DNA from: Pseudomonas sp. MH9.2
GTDB lineage: Bacteria; Pseudomonadota; Gammaproteobacteria; Pseudomonadales; Pseudomonadaceae
DNA length: 64,000 nt
Assembly (NCBI RefSeq): GCF_034353875.1
Contig: NZ_CP133784.1
Span: 558,001-622,000, forward strand
Direction of reading: 5' to 3'
Positions 25,797-34,626 of this stretch are shown here, piece after piece; position 1 is the stretch's first letter; each line of letters begins with the position of its first letter. Under the pieces are notes generated by a model. It was not told the DNA's origin. It was given only the letters and a program-made list of their open reading frames with translations, and did not search any database. Made by a program: the position numbers and the translations under genes.

Positions 25797-27752
25797 ATGA
25801 CTGAAGCACTCTGGACCCCAAGCGCGCAGCGAATTGGTGCCACGCGCATGGACGCCTTTCGGCGTTTCATCAATCAGCGCCACGGCCTTGAGTTGCGTGA
25901 TTACCCGGCACTCCATCAGTGGAGTATCGACCAGCGAGAACACTTTTGGCAGGCGATTGTCGATGTCTTCGGCATCGAATTCCACACGCGGCCCAGCGCC
26001 GTACTTATCGAAGGTGCGCAGATGCCTAGCGCCCAGTGGTTCCCAGGCGCAACGCTGAATTTCGCCGAACACCTGCTGCGCCGTCGCGATGATTACCCGG
26101 CGGTGATTTCCGTGAGTGAAGATGGCCAGCGGATGCAGTTGACCTACGCCGAACTCGCCGCGCATGTCGCTGGCTTGCAACAAAGCTTGCGGGCTGTGGG
26201 TGTTGGCGTGGGCGACCGCGTGGCGGCCTGTCTGCCCAACACCTGGCAGACATTGGTCGCCATGCTTGCCACCACCAGCCTGGGGGCGATCTGGTCCTGC
26301 TCATCCCCGGACTTCGGCACCCAGGGCGTAATCGATCGCTTTGGTCAGATTGAACCGAAAGTCCTGCTCACTTGTGCGGGCTATCACTATGCTGGCAAAT
26401 CCATTGACCAGACTGCCAAGATCAATGAAATCCTCGAACGACTGCCCTCTCTGCAGCAGCTGATCATCGTGCCCTACGCTCGCCCGGAAGCCCGAGTGGA
26501 GGATTTCCAGACACCGGCCAACGTGGCGCTATGGGATGACTTCTACTCCGTCGGTGGCGAACCCTACTTCGTTGCGGTGCCTTTTGCCCACCCGCTGTAT
26601 ATCCTTTATTCGAGCGGCACCACCGGCGTGCCCAAATGCATCATCCACAGCGCGGGCGGCGTGCTGTTGCAGCACGTCAAAGAACAGGGCCTGCACGCCG
26701 ATATGGGACGTGACGATTGCCTGTTCTACTACACCACTTGCGGCTGGATGATGTGGAACTGGCTGGTCTCGGGCCTGGCGTTGGGGGCGACGGTCGTCCT
26801 TTACGACGGCTCACCGTTTTACCCTGGCCCGCAACGGCTGATGGACTTGATCGACGATGAAAACATCAGCGTATTCGGCACCAGTGCCAAATACCTCGCG
26901 GAACTGGAAAGGCACGCGATCCAGCCGCGTTTAACCCATCGCCTGACGCGACTAAAGACCCTGCTGTCCACGGGCTCACCGTTGGCGGCGAGCAGTTACA
27001 ATTACGTTTACCGAGAAATAAAGGAAGACCTGTGCCTGTCGTCGATTTCCGGCGGCACCGACATCGTGTCCTGCTTCGTCATCAGTAACCCGGTATTGCC
27101 CGTGTATCGTGGCGAAATGCAGTGCAAAAGCCTGGGCATGGCGGTAGAGGTCTGGAATGACGATGGGCAGCGAGTGATCGGCGAGAAAGGTGAACTGGTC
27201 TGCACCCGGCACTTTCCAGCGATCCCCATCGGCTTCTGGAACGACCCACAGCAAGAAAAACTCCTGGCGACCTATTTCACCCAGTTCCCCGGCGTCTGGG
27301 CGCATGGCGACTATGCCGAAGAAACCGAGCGCGGAAGCATGATCATTCACGGGCGCTCGGACGCCGTGCTCAACCCCGGCGGCGTGCGCATAGGCACCGC
27401 AGAAATTTACCGCCAGGTAGAAAAAGTCGAGCAGGTGCTGGAGAGCATCGCTATTGGCCAGCGCTGGAAAGACGATGTGCGTGTGGTGCTGTTCGTCCGC
27501 CTGCAGGACGGGCTGCACTTGACGCCAGAGCTGGAGCAGGTGATCCGTCAGGTGATCCGCGCCAACACTACCCCACGCCATGTACCCACCAAAATTGTCG
27601 CTGTCACTGACATCCCCCGTACCATCAGCGGCAAGATCGTCGAGTTGGCGGTACGTAATGTGGTACATGGCCAGCCGGTGAAGAATACCGATGCGCTGGC
27701 CAATCCACACGCGCTGGAGCAGTTTCGGAATCGAGACGAGCTGAACAGCTAA
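25797..27752 (+). CDS. aacS: Acetoacetate-CoA ligase (acetoacetyl-CoA synthetase)
   Basis: A 651-residue ANL-superfamily ligase that activates acetoacetate with ATP and CoA, completing conversion of 3-hydroxybutyrate to acetoacetyl-CoA. The P-loop reads ILYSSGTTGVPKCIIHSAGG near residue 265. TTCGWMMWNWLVSGLALGA, the GGTDIVSCFVISNPVLPVYRGE adenylate-binding region (split by family motifs) and RSDAVLNPGGVRIGTAEIYR hinge follow. The catalytic lysine is in RTISGKIVELAV. Length and the family-specific N-terminal cap (SAQRIGATRMDAFRRFI) match AacS rather than acetyl-CoA synthetase. Confidence 0.93.
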   Translation: MTEALWTPSAQRIGATRMDAFRRFINQRHGLELRDYPALHQWSIDQREHFWQAIVDVFGIEFHTRPSAVLIEGAQMPSAQWFPGATLNFAEHLLRRRDDYPAVISVSEDGQRMQLTYAELAAHVAGLQQSLRAVGVGVGDRVAACLPNTWQTLVAMLATTSLGAIWSCSSPDFGTQGVIDRFGQIEPKVLLTCAGYHYAGKSIDQTAKINEILERLPSLQQLIIVPYARPEARVEDFQTPANVALWDDFYSVGGEPYFVAVPFAHPLYILYSSGTTGVPKCIIHSAGGVLLQHVKEQGLHADMGRDDCLFYYTTCGWMMWNWLVSGLALGATVVLYDGSPFYPGPQRLMDLIDDENISVFGTSAKYLAELERHAIQPRLTHRLTRLKTLLSTGSPLAASSYNYVYREIKEDLCLSSISGGTDIVSCFVISNPVLPVYRGEMQCKSLGMAVEVWNDDGQRVIGEKGELVCTRHFPAIPIGFWNDPQQEKLLATYFTQFPGVWAHGDYAEETERGSMIIHGRSDAVLNPGGVRIGTAEIYRQVEKVEQVLESIAIGQRWKDDVRVVLFVRLQDGLHLTPELEQVIRQVIRANTTPRHVPTKIVAVTDIPRTISGKIVELAVRNVVHGQPVKNTDALANPHALEQFRNRDELNS

Positions 27753-27764
27753 CTCGCCAGTCGA

Positions 27765-28943
27765 TCAGCCGCGACGCGGGCCACCGTCGTCCCTTTCATC
27801 CACCAGCCCCCAGTTTGCAACATCCACTTCGGCGGCCGGTTCGGGCGCCGCCGGGGCTGATGTTATTTGTGTCGCAGGGCCATTTTCGCGGTGCAGTTTG
27901 AGGCGCAGACGCACGTTATTCATGGAGTCGGCATTCGTCAGGGCTTCCTCTTCACTGATGACGCCCTCAATCACCAGATCGAACAACGCGCTGTCGAACG
28001 TTTGCATGCCGAGGTTGACCGACTTCTCCATGATGCCTTTGAGCTCGCCCAGCTCATTGCGTTGAATGAGGTCGCGAATGGTCGGCGTGCCCAGCATCAC
28101 TTCGACAGCGGCCCGTCGTTTGCCATCCAGGGTCTTGACCAGCCGCTGAGAAACGAATGCTTTGAGGTTGTTACCCAAATCATGCAACAGCTGCTGGCGC
28201 CGCTCTTCCGGGAAGAAGTTGATGATCCGGTCCAGCGCCTGGTTGGCGTTGTTGGCGTGCAAAGTCGAAATCGCCAAGTGACCGGTATCGGCAAAGGCCA
28301 GGGCATGCTCCATGGTCTCCCGGTCACGAATTTCACCGATCAGAATCACATCCGGCGCTTGGCGCAAAGTGTTCTTCAAGGCGGCGTGAAAGCTCCGGGT
28401 GTCCACACCCACTTCGCGTTGATTGATGATCGATTTTTTGTGCCGATGGATATATTCCACCGGGTCTTCGATGGTGATGATATGGCCGCTGCTATTGCGA
28501 TTACGGTAGTCGATCAAGGCCGCCAACGACGTGGACTTACCCGAACCCGTGGCACCGACGAACAGGACCAGGCCGTGTTTTTCCATCACGACATCGAGGA
28601 GGATCGGCGGCAGGTGCAAGTCTTCGAAGCGAGGAATGTCCAGCTTGATGTTGCGCGCCACGATCGAGACTTCGTTGCGTTGCTTGAAAATGTTGATCCG
28701 AAAACGACCGATGCCGGCCAGCGACACCGCCAGGTTCATTTCCAGCTCACGCTCGAACTCAAGCTTTTGCTCCGAGTCCATGATGCTGGCGGCGACTGTC
28801 GCTACCTCTCCGCCCTTCAGGGCTTCGGTGCTCAGGGGCCTGAGCACGCCATTGAATTTGGCGCAGGGAGGTGCGCCGGTCGACAGGTAGAGGTCCGATC
28901 CGTCCTGGCTGGCCAGAATTTTCAACAGCGCCGGGAAATCCAT
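27765..28943 (-). CDS. PilT/PilU-family type IV pilus retraction-type ATPase
   Basis: A 392-residue secretion ATPase from ATG 28943 (a GTG at 28958 is possible). The N-terminal domain starts FPALLKILASQDGSDLYLST. Walker A is LFVGATGSGKSTSLAALIDY; the Asp box has HIITIEDPVEYIHRH; Walker B is DVILIGEIRDRETMEHALAF; the His box is TGHLAISTLHANNANQALD. The C-terminal TIRDLIQRNELGELKGIMEK corresponds to the PilT AIRNLIRE region but is PilU-like. There is an acidic/proline tail of about 40 residues. No pil gene is nearby, and genuine pilT-pilU usually lie together, so this looks like an orphan PilU homologue, convergent with the ligase gene. Confidence 0.88.
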   Translation of the reverse strand: MDFPALLKILASQDGSDLYLSTGAPPCAKFNGVLRPLSTEALKGGEVATVAASIMDSEQKLEFERELEMNLAVSLAGIGRFRINIFKQRNEVSIVARNIKLDIPRFEDLHLPPILLDVVMEKHGLVLFVGATGSGKSTSLAALIDYRNRNSSGHIITIEDPVEYIHRHKKSIINQREVGVDTRSFHAALKNTLRQAPDVILIGEIRDRETMEHALAFADTGHLAISTLHANNANQALDRIINFFPEERRQQLLHDLGNNLKAFVSQRLVKTLDGKRRAAVEVMLGTPTIRDLIQRNELGELKGIMEKSVNLGMQTFDSALFDLVIEGVISEEEALTNADSMNNVRLRLKLHRENGPATQITSAPAAPEPAAEVDVANWGLVDERDDGGPRRG

Positions 28944-29150
28944 GAGCAGCATCCGCACGAAATAGGGTAAATGAACGCTTGCCAGGAGTTAAGGCAGCTT
29001 GGGTACCTGTCTGATGGCCCCTAGCTTGAATTGATAACGCTTCCGGCGCAAATCGATATGAGTGTTCTGACGGACAAGTCTGAGGAAATGATCAATTGGC
29101 GCCAAGGACAGGCATAATAGCCACTGATTTTTCCAGGACTGCCCCGCGAC

Positions 29151-29426
29151 ATGAAAGCTCTCGCCCGCCATATTCTGGTGAAAACCGCCGAAGATGCCGA
29201 ACAACTCAAGCAGCGTATTGCCAAAGGCGAAGCGTTCGACGTGTTGGCCAAAAAATACTCAACCTGCCCTTCTGGCAAGCGCGGCGGAGACCTGGGTGAA
29301 GTTCGCCCAGGACAAATGGTCGGCATCATCGATCAGATCATCTTCAAAAAGCCGCTGCGCGTCGTGCATGGGCCGGTCAAGAGTAAGTTTGGTTATCACT
29401 TGGTCCAAGTATTTTATCGGGATTGA
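29151..29426 (+). CDS. Second small parvulin-type peptidyl-prolyl isomerase
   Basis: A 91-residue single-domain parvulin with ARHILVKTAEDAEQLKQRIA, FDVLAKKYSTCPSGKRGGDL, GEVRPGQMVGIIDQIIFK and GPVKSKFGYHLVQV. It keeps the active-site Cys and the GYH histidine. It is clearly related to the ppiC at 15780 but diverged, for example IIDQIIFKKPLRVVHG against EFDTVVFSAPVNVVQG. It is divergent from the PilU-like gene with about 200 nt between them, so it probably has its own promoter. No signal peptide is present, so it is cytoplasmic. Confidence 0.93.
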   Translation: MKALARHILVKTAEDAEQLKQRIAKGEAFDVLAKKYSTCPSGKRGGDLGEVRPGQMVGIIDQIIFKKPLRVVHGPVKSKFGYHLVQVFYRD

Positions 29427-29466
29427 GAAGGGCTGCGCCAGAGCTGACGCCTTCGCTCTCTCAAGA

Positions 29467-29713
29467 TGAACTGCGCCCCAAAAGTTGGACATCCATCCAA
29501 TCTCTGGGGTGTTTTTTCATGGGCAAATATTCAAAGCAGTTCAAGCTATCGGTTCTTCAGCCCATGTGGCGTGAGAAGCTGTCGTTTCGGCAGACGGCTG
29601 TGGTTTTCAATCTGGGCAATTCAACCCAGGTGGGCAGATGGCAGCAGCGATATTACAGTGGCGGTCCAGCTCGGGCCGAAGAAAAACTTAACGTCGTGTC
29701 CGGGATTAGTTGA
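29467..29713 (+). mobile_element. IS3/IS150-type insertion sequence remnant (left end and OrfA start)
   Basis: TGAACTGCGCCCCAAAAG (from 29467) matches the terminal inverted repeat style of IS3/IS150 elements. It is followed by an ORF at 29520 beginning MGKYSKQFKLSVLQPMW, then SFRQTAVVFNLGNSTQVGRW. This is the OrfA (InsJ-like) helix-turn-helix start of about 64 codons, ending early at TAG. The rest of orfA, all of orfB and the right inverted repeat are missing, so it cannot move. Confidence 0.7.
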
Positions 29714-29792
29714 CCACTACAAGCGCCCAAGGTATTGGGATTGAGCACGGCATCAATCACCGCGCTCAAGGTCCACGTCTACCGCCAAAGAC

Positions 29793-30704
29793 TTAAATCA
29801 ATAAAAACAAGGTCAGCAACCCACCAAAGATCGCCCATTTTTCCAAGTAGTAGCGCGTACGATTGCGCCTTTTAAGTGCTTTACCACGCTGACGAAGGCT
29901 GTAAATTTTGGTAAATGCACGGTTCAGCCCACCCACTCTATCGTCTGCGCCGTTGGGCGAACTGGCAGCAGCCAAAACCGTACGGCTGAACCACCGGTTA
30001 AAAGCTGCAGCCCAGCGATACTTCATGGGCCGTTCCACATCACAGAACAGAATGATACGGTTTTGCTGAGTGGCGTTTTCGGCGTAATGAATAAAGGTTT
30101 CATCAAACATTACGCCCTCGCCGTCACACCAATGATAGTTCTGGCCATCAACACTGATGTAGCACTTGGGGTCATTAGGTGTTTGCAGCCCCAAGTGGTA
30201 GCGCACCGAGCCTGCATAGGGATCACGATGGCGAACCAGCTTCGAGCCGGGCGGAAGCTCTGCAAACATCGCGGCCTTGACCGTGCCGATGCGGTTGAGC
30301 AACTCAATGGTGCGAGGGCACAATTCGATAGCCGACGGATGATTATCGCCGTACCACTTAAGGTAAAAACGCTTCCAGCCTGTTTTAAAAAATGAGTTGA
30401 AACCCACATCGTTGGGTTGTTCGGAGCGTTTGATTTCTCCAGCGCGCAACAGGTTAAGCGCTTCCTCTCTGATCTCTTCCCAATGGTCCTGCAATGGCTG
30501 CAACTCCGGGAAATCGCTCGTTTGCAGGTAGGGTTTGCTGGGCACCTTGGAAAACAAGTAAAGGAAGCAGTTCACCGGCGCCAGGAAGCTGGAATGGTCG
30601 CTCAGTTGACGGCCCAGCTTGTGCCGAACGTTGCCGCGCAAGTGTACATAGGCAATCGAAAAAACATAAACAGCAATAATGATAGGTTTCACAGGTGTGG
30701 TCAC
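29793..30704 (-). CDS. lpxO: Lipid A 2-hydroxylase LpxO-like (aspartyl/asparaginyl beta-hydroxylase family)
   Basis: A 303-residue Fe(II)/2-oxoglutarate dioxygenase that would add a 2-hydroxyl to a secondary lipid A acyl chain at the inner membrane. The metal triad is visible: HRD in SKLVRHRDPYAGSVRYHLGL and the distal His in FDETFIHYAENATQQNRIIL. Arg for 2-oxoglutarate lies in the following strand region. Hydrophobic ends (PIIIAVYVFSIAYVHL and WAIFGGLLTLFLLI) anchor it. The start is GTG (30704, or 30692 giving VKPIII). It lies between an IS3 remnant and an integrase remnant, so it may have arrived with mobile DNA. Similar beta-hydroxylase family proteins could act on other substrates. Confidence 0.85.
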   Translation of the reverse strand: MTTPVKPIIIAVYVFSIAYVHLRGNVRHKLGRQLSDHSSFLAPVNCFLYLFSKVPSKPYLQTSDFPELQPLQDHWEEIREEALNLLRAGEIKRSEQPNDVGFNSFFKTGWKRFYLKWYGDNHPSAIELCPRTIELLNRIGTVKAAMFAELPPGSKLVRHRDPYAGSVRYHLGLQTPNDPKCYISVDGQNYHWCDGEGVMFDETFIHYAENATQQNRIILFCDVERPMKYRWAAAFNRWFSRTVLAAASSPNGADDRVGGLNRAFTKIYSLRQRGKALKRRNRTRYYLEKWAIFGGLLTLFLLI

Positions 30705-31227
30705 AGATCCAGGGAATACGCTGTCCTGCGTGCACTCAAGTTACCAGCCCGATTAACAAAAAAAGGTCGGGGCGTGTCACATCAGGCGCAGCGGATGCGC
30801 AAGATTAAAACACCCTGACGACGACTTTCCACTACTTCAGACTTAAGTCGCAGAGGCCATAGCCTGTTTGTCACAAAGCCATGCTATGCCTCATTCAATG
30901 TTTCAAATGGCAGACGTCATGGCCACCACTTGCAGCTATCACACCGCATACGCTAACGATCAGCCCCCCCGCATACGAAGACTATGGGGCATCATCAGGT
31001 ACAACGAGAGGTTAAGAGCCCCCGTGCGAGTACGCTCATGCCTGATCGCTGATCGCTTGCAACCTTACAGTGGAAATATCTCGTCAGCCCCACTACGACA
31101 GGTGCAAAAATCCGCAATGCCTAGGCAGTAATCAATGAGAAATACATGCTCTCCAATAAATTCAATTCCCCAGAGAACAGAGGTGAGCCCCTTATCTGGA
31201 TCGTTGCTTAGCGTAGCCTGAAGAACA
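30705..31227 (+). other. Gene-free region between lpxO and the integrase remnant
   Basis: About 520 bases with only short, unrecognisable reading frames. It probably contains the lpxO promoter at its left end and eroded mobile-element DNA towards the right. I see no inverted repeats, tRNA-like sequence or terminator that I can defend. Confidence 0.4.
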
Positions 31228-31602
31228 TTGATTTCGTCAGTGCAATACGCCGACCGTCGAAAAAACGGCAAGGGGGAAATCAAGGAGACGCCGTATTTCT
31301 TCCCGCCTTCGAAGAACAGCGAGTACGTAAAACAGACCTCTGACGTCCACAAACAATGGAGGCCAACGTTGGCTGAGCTGAAAATCCGCTACCGGCCTCC
31401 GTACAACTGCCGTCACACATATGCGACAATATGCTCAATGTCCGGCATGAATCCCGCATTCATCTCTCAGCAGCTTGGCCACAGCGTCCAAATGTTGCTG
31501 TCAACCCATGCGCGCTGGATCAACTCAAGCTCTGACTGGAGTGAGCTCGAAAAGCTCAACATTGGTATCAAACCGGTATCAGCGCAAACCAGTCAATCCT
31601 AA
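31228..31602 (+). pseudogene. Tyrosine recombinase (phage integrase) C-terminal remnant, catalytic Tyr lost
   Basis: A 124-codon frame whose last 90 codons match the C-terminal catalytic part of phage integrases: FPPSKNSEYVKQTSDVHKQW, YRPPYNCRHTYATICSMSGM, PAFISQQLGHSVQMLL and STHARWI. The R-H-x-Y and L-G-H boxes are intact. The residue where the nucleophilic tyrosine is expected (S-T-Y-A-R-W in relatives) reads His. The N-terminal arm-binding and core domains are missing. It is an inactive relic ending 20 nt before ybiT. Confidence 0.75.
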
Positions 31603-31622
31603 GCTATTGAAAGGTAAGGTAA

Positions 31623-33212
31623 TTGATCTCCACAGCTAACATCACCATGCAATTCGGCGCAAAACCCTTGTTCGAGAATGTCTCGGTCAAGTTTAGCGGC
31701 GGTAACCGTTATGGCCTTATCGGTGCCAACGGTTGCGGCAAGTCTACCTTTATGAAGATCCTCGGCGATGATCTGGAGCCTTCGGGTGGGCAGGTGATGC
31801 TGGAGCCGAACGTGCGTCTGGGCAAGTTGCGCCAAGACCAGTTCGCCTACGAAGAATTCACCGTGATCGATACCGTGATCATGGGTCACGAAGAGCTGTG
31901 GAAGGTCAAGGCCGAGCGCGACCGCATCTACTCGCTGCCGGAAATGACCGAAGCTGACGGCATGGCCGTGGCTGAGCTGGAAACCGAGTTCGCTGAAATG
32001 GACGGCTACACCGCCGAATCCCGCGCTGGCGAGCTGCTGCTGGGCCTGGGTATCGGTATCGAACAACACAACGGTCCGATGAGCGAAGTGTCGCCGGGCT
32101 GGAAACTGCGCGTATTGCTGGCGCAGGCATTGTTCTCCAATCCAGAAGTGCTGTTGCTCGACGAACCGACCAACCACTTGGACATCAACACCATCCGCTG
32201 GCTGGAAAACATTCTGACCCAGCGCAATAGCCTCATGATCATCATTTCCCACGATAGGCACTTCCTGAACAGTGTCTGCACGCACATGGCCGACCTCGAT
32301 TACGGCGAACTGCGTCTGTTCCCGGGTAACTATGACGAATACATGACCGTGGCGACCCAGTCCCGCGAGCAATTGCTGTCGGACAACGCCAAGAAGAAAG
32401 CGCAGATCAACGAACTGCAATCGTTCGTCAGCCGCTTCTCGGCCAACGCCTCGAAATCCAAGCAGGCCAGCTCCCGCGCCAAGCAGATCGACAAGATCCA
32501 TCTGGCCGAGGTCAAACCTTCAAGCCGGGTCAGCCCGTTCATTCGTTTCGAACAGAACAAAAAGCTGCACCGTCAGGCGGTCATTGTTGAGCGCATGGCT
32601 AAAGGTTTCGATGGCAAGCCTCTGTTCAAGGACTTCAGCTTCACCGTTGAAGCCGGCGAGCGCGTAGCAATCATCGGCCCGAACGGTATCGGTAAAACCA
32701 CCCTGCTGCGCACGCTGGTCAATGAGCTGTCGCCCGATGCCGGTACGGTCAAGTGGACCGACGCTGCCGAGCTGGGCTACTACGCTCAGGATCACGCGTC
32801 TGACTTCGAAGATGAGGCCAATCTGTTTGAATGGATGGGCCGCTGGACCCAAGGTGGCGAGCAAGTAGTTCGCGGCACACTGGGCCGCATGCTGTTCTCC
32901 GCCGACGATATCCTCAAGTCGGTGAAAGTGATTTCCGGTGGTGAACAAGGTCGTATGTTGTTCGGCAAGCTGATCCTGCAAAAGCCGAACGTACTGATCA
33001 TGGACGAACCGACCAACCACTTGGACATGGAATCCATCGAGGCGCTGAACCTGGCCCTGGAAAACTACCCTGGCACGCTGATCTTCGTCAGCCATGACCG
33101 TGAATTCGTATCGTCGCTGGCCACTCGCATCATCGAGCTGAGCCCAAGCGGTGTTGTCGACTTCAGCGGCACCTACGATGACTACCTGCGTAGTCAAGGC
33201 GTCGTGTTCTGA
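31623..33212 (+). CDS. ybiT: ABC-F family ATPase YbiT
   Basis: A 529-residue soluble protein with two ABC ATPase domains and no membrane spans, of the ribosome-associated ABC-F group. Domain 1: [18 protein letters not shown] (residue about 33), signature [17 protein letters not shown], Walker [13 protein letters not shown]. Linker: the P-site tRNA interaction motif region with [20 protein letters not shown]. Domain 2: [34 protein letters not shown], Walker [13 protein letters not shown]. The start is TTG at 31623 behind AAGGTAAGG, giving the conserved [17 protein letters not shown]-terminus; no ATG fits. Confidence 0.94.
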   Translation: MISTANITMQFGAKPLFENVSVKFSGGNRYGLIGANGCGKSTFMKILGDDLEPSGGQVMLEPNVRLGKLRQDQFAYEEFTVIDTVIMGHEELWKVKAERDRIYSLPEMTEADGMAVAELETEFAEMDGYTAESRAGELLLGLGIGIEQHNGPMSEVSPGWKLRVLLAQALFSNPEVLLLDEPTNHLDINTIRWLENILTQRNSLMIIISHDRHFLNSVCTHMADLDYGELRLFPGNYDEYMTVATQSREQLLSDNAKKKAQINELQSFVSRFSANASKSKQASSRAKQIDKIHLAEVKPSSRVSPFIRFEQNKKLHRQAVIVERMAKGFDGKPLFKDFSFTVEAGERVAIIGPNGIGKTTLLRTLVNELSPDAGTVKWTDAAELGYYAQDHASDFEDEANLFEWMGRWTQGGEQVVRGTLGRMLFSADDILKSVKVISGGEQGRMLFGKLILQKPNVLIMDEPTNHLDMESIEALNLALENYPGTLIFVSHDREFVSSLATRIIELSPSGVVDFSGTYDDYLRSQGVVF

Positions 33213-33234
33213 TTTAGCGTCAACGCTGTGAGAG

Positions 33235-33263
33235 AAGCCCTGTCCCTGTGACGGGGCTTTTTC
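33235..33263 (+). terminator. Terminator of ybiT
   Basis: AAGCCC (33235-33240) pairs with GGGCTT (33254-33259), with further GTC/GAC-type pairing inside, followed by TTTT. It starts 23 nt after the ybiT stop. Confidence 0.85.
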
Positions 33264-33366
33264 GTTCTGGTGAGCATGAGCATCAGACAATCGTTAGCCT
33301 GCTTCCTTTTATCCCCTGCTCAGGCGATGATGGCGTTCTCCACCCGCCTGCCAGCGAACGAGCCCC

Positions 33367-34584
33367 ATGTCTGCCGTACAACCTCCGCACCTCCAGACTC
33401 AATCATCCAGCTCCATGTCGATCACTCTGCAGATCGTCTCCATCGTGTTCTATACCTTCATTGCCTTCCTATGCATCGGCCTGCCAATCGCAGTGATACC
33501 AGGTTACGTCCACGATCAATTGGGTTTCAGCACGGTCATCGCCGGGGGGACCATCGGCTCACAGTACCTGGCAACGCTGCTCAGTCGGCCCTTGGCTGGG
33601 CGTGTTGCAGACAGCATCGGCACCAAACGCGCGATTGTGTATGGTCTGTCGGGCATTGCCGTCAGTGGTCTGCTGACCTTGCTAGCGACACTGCTCGACA
33701 GCATGCCCATAGTGAGCCTGACGATACTGATCATCGGCCGTGTGTTTCTTGGCGTGGCACAAGGACTGATCGGCGTGGGCACAATCAGTTGGTGCATCGG
33801 CCAAGTCGGTATGGGGCACACTGCGCGGGCGATTTCCTGGAACGGTATTGCGTCGTACGGCGCTATCGCCATCGGCGCGCCGGTCGGTGTGGTGTTGGTC
33901 GACAGCCTGGGCTTTGCCAGCCTGGGAGTTGCCTTGTCTATTGTCTCGTTGCTGGCCTTGGTGTTGATTCGCAACAAACCGTCAGTACCCGTGATCCATG
34001 GTGAACGCCTACCCTTCTGGTCGGTGTTTGGCCGGGTGGCTCCATTCGGCCTGAGCCTGACCCTGGCCTCCATTGGCTACGGCACCCTAACCACGTTTAT
34101 CACGCTGTTCTACCTAAGCCGAGGCTGGCACGGCGCGGCGTATTGTCTGACGGTCTTCGGCGTTTGTTTTATCCTCTCGCGACTGGTTTTCATCAACGCG
34201 ATCAACCGATTTGGCGGTTTCAATGCCGCCATGGCCTGTATGTCCATCGAAACCCTCGGCCTGACATTGCTGTGGATCTCACCCACGACCGCAGTCGCTC
34301 TGATCGGTGCAGGGCTGACTGGTTTCGGCCTGTCGCTGGTCTACCCGGCGCTGGGTGTCGAGGCAATCAAACAGGTACCGACCGCCAGTCGGGGCGCGGG
34401 TTTGAGTGCATATGCAGTGTTCTTCGACCTGGCGCTGGCCATTGCCGGGCCGGTCATGGGCGGCGTTGCCCTGGGACTGGGTTATGCGTGGATTTTCTTC
34501 GTTGCAGCAGTGCTGTCGTTGGCAGGCCTGTCACTGACCCTACTGCTGTCTCGCCGCAATGGCATGGTGGAGAACGGAGAGTGA
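33367..34584 (+). CDS. Major facilitator superfamily transporter (YhhS/YfcJ type)
   Basis: A 405-residue membrane carrier with about 12 hydrophobic segments. The first reads SITLQIVSIVFYTFIAFLCI. The MFS loop 2-3 motif is RPLAGRVADSIGTKRAIVYG (about residue 78), and a second-half GFGLSLVYPALGVEAIKQV segment matches the YhhS/YfcJ group. Members export diverse compounds such as glyphosate or arabinose, so no substrate can be assigned. The first 16 residues are Ser/Gln-rich, and ATG 33415 (MSITLQ) is an alternative start. Confidence 0.87.
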   Translation: MSAVQPPHLQTQSSSSMSITLQIVSIVFYTFIAFLCIGLPIAVIPGYVHDQLGFSTVIAGGTIGSQYLATLLSRPLAGRVADSIGTKRAIVYGLSGIAVSGLLTLLATLLDSMPIVSLTILIIGRVFLGVAQGLIGVGTISWCIGQVGMGHTARAISWNGIASYGAIAIGAPVGVVLVDSLGFASLGVALSIVSLLALVLIRNKPSVPVIHGERLPFWSVFGRVAPFGLSLTLASIGYGTLTTFITLFYLSRGWHGAAYCLTVFGVCFILSRLVFINAINRFGGFNAAMACMSIETLGLTLLWISPTTAVALIGAGLTGFGLSLVYPALGVEAIKQVPTASRGAGLSAYAVFFDLALAIAGPVMGGVALGLGYAWIFFVAAVLSLAGLSLTLLLSRRNGMVENGE

Positions 34585-34592
34585 GGATGAGC

Positions 34593-34615
34593 GCTGCGGC
34601 GCGTCAAGCCGCAGC
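34593..34615. terminator. GC-rich hairpin between convergent MFS and glgB genes
   Basis: GCTGCGGC (34593-34600) pairs with GCCGCAGC (34608-34615) over a 7-nt loop, in the 42-nt gap between convergent stop codons. It lacks a T-run on either strand, so it may slow polymerase or protect 3' ends rather than terminate alone. Confidence 0.5.
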
Positions 34616-34626
34616 ACCCGGCAACA

